A stretch of DNA of 5,422 nt from Candidatus Aminicenantota bacterium (GTDB taxonomy: Bacteria; Acidobacteriota; Aminicenantia; UBA2199), in assembly GCA_030639705.1 (NCBI GenBank), contig DAOWKX010000132.1:1-5422 (forward strand), in the 5' to 3' direction. The position numbers and the translations under genes are program-made. Under the pieces are notes generated by a model. It searched no databases and was not told the origin of the DNA. It saw only the letters and a list, made by a program, of their open reading frames with translations. Positions 5,137 to 5,422 of this stretch are shown in pieces. Within the stretch, counting starts at the first letter, position 1. Each line of letters starts with the position of its first letter.

Positions 5137-5303
5137 TTTTTTTGAAATATTAATAAAATATCATCTTTTAGTAGGTTAATCATTTTTATTTCCACATGTT
5201 ATTTTAAAAGTGCTGTTGTTTTATATATGATTCATTATTAATCAGTCGATTTGACTTTGGATGAAATATGTTGGAATACAAGTTTTAACTCCTCTATATG
5301 TGA

Positions 5304-5422
5304 TTAACTACTTCCGAGCATGAAAATTCTTAAATCTTTTCGGCTAAAACAATGGGTAGCGTTACCCTGGTCATCACATATAATACCAACACTTTTATCG
5401 CTTCTTTTCATTAATTTATGAA
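5304..5422 (-). CDS. Possible C-terminal end of an unidentified gene running off the window
   Basis: The minus-strand frame is open from the window edge to a TAA at 5306-5304, reading HKLMKRSDKSVGIICDDQGN and then ATHCFSRKDLRIFMLGSS. An ATG at 5411 would give a 35-residue protein, but no ribosome site precedes it, so a longer protein entering from the right is more likely. The composition is more balanced than the very AT-rich DNA at 5096-5300, and a hydrophobic strand (SVGIIC) followed by DDQGN looks protein-like. I recognise no family. Thirty-nine open codons can occur by chance, and the plus strand is also open here (5320-5419). If real, the gene would be co-directional with and upstream of the DUF6765-like gene. 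Confidence 0.3.
   Translation of the reverse strand, partial: HKLMKRSDKSVGIICDDQGNATHCFSRKDLRIFMLGSS

Noticed and set aside
5354..5367. GGGTA-GCGT-TACCC dyad near the right edge
   Set aside because: Five-base arms occur often by chance, and it lies inside a possible coding frame.
5320..5419. Plus-strand 33-codon frame MKILKSFRLKQWVALPWSSH... at the right edge
   Set aside because: Short, no ribosome site, and opposite a somewhat more protein-like minus-strand frame; neither can be proven.
1..5422. CRISPR arrays, tRNA or rRNA genes, riboswitches, phage or conjugation genes
   Set aside because: Looked for and not seen: no regularly spaced repeats, no tRNA cloverleaf, and no relevant protein motifs.

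Overview
The window reads as ordinary chromosome from a Gram-negative bacterium. An outer-membrane beta-barrel protein with a signal peptide implies an outer membrane. Promoters are of the classical TTGACA/TATAAT type with 16-17 bp spacing, which argues against Bacteroidota, whose promoters differ. The gene mix (Sir2 deacylase, LACTB2-like hydrolase, a radical SAM protein starting MYDFPPYRPPSEA, a DUF6765-type protein) and the intergenic repeats fit a Desulfobacterota or FCB-type environmental lineage, but this placement is inference; no rRNA or marker gene is present.

Layout. Positions 1-263 (+) hold the C-terminal end of a Sir2-family NAD-dependent protein deacylase. Converging on it is a metallo-beta-lactamase-fold hydrolase (287-1180, -) with a near-consensus promoter. 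A 386-bp divergent spacer (1181-1566) follows. It holds that promoter, an 86-bp element with perfect 14-bp inverted ends, one copy of a dispersed repeat, and a second strong promoter that would make an almost leaderless mRNA for a radical SAM enzyme (1567-2487, +). The convergent spacer 2488-2843 is packed with repeats: a 97-bp MITE-like element with a perfect hairpin at each end, a second copy of the dispersed repeat, and a pair of related inverted arms around them. Next is a BamA/TamA-type outer-membrane barrel protein (2844-3956, -) with its own promoter, then a DUF6765-like putative metalloprotein (4109-5092, -) in more AT-rich DNA. The last 119 bp carry an open minus-strand frame that may be the C-terminus of another gene.

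I see no evidence that these genes form one pathway. Orientations alternate, nearly every gene appears to have its own promoter, and there is no operon, CRISPR array, defence cassette or phage module. The most interesting signals are the intergenic repeats, which also create false N-terminal extensions on two genes, and the conserved His/Asp pattern of the DUF6765-like protein, which resembles the zinc-ligand order of the P1 nuclease/phospholipase C fold.
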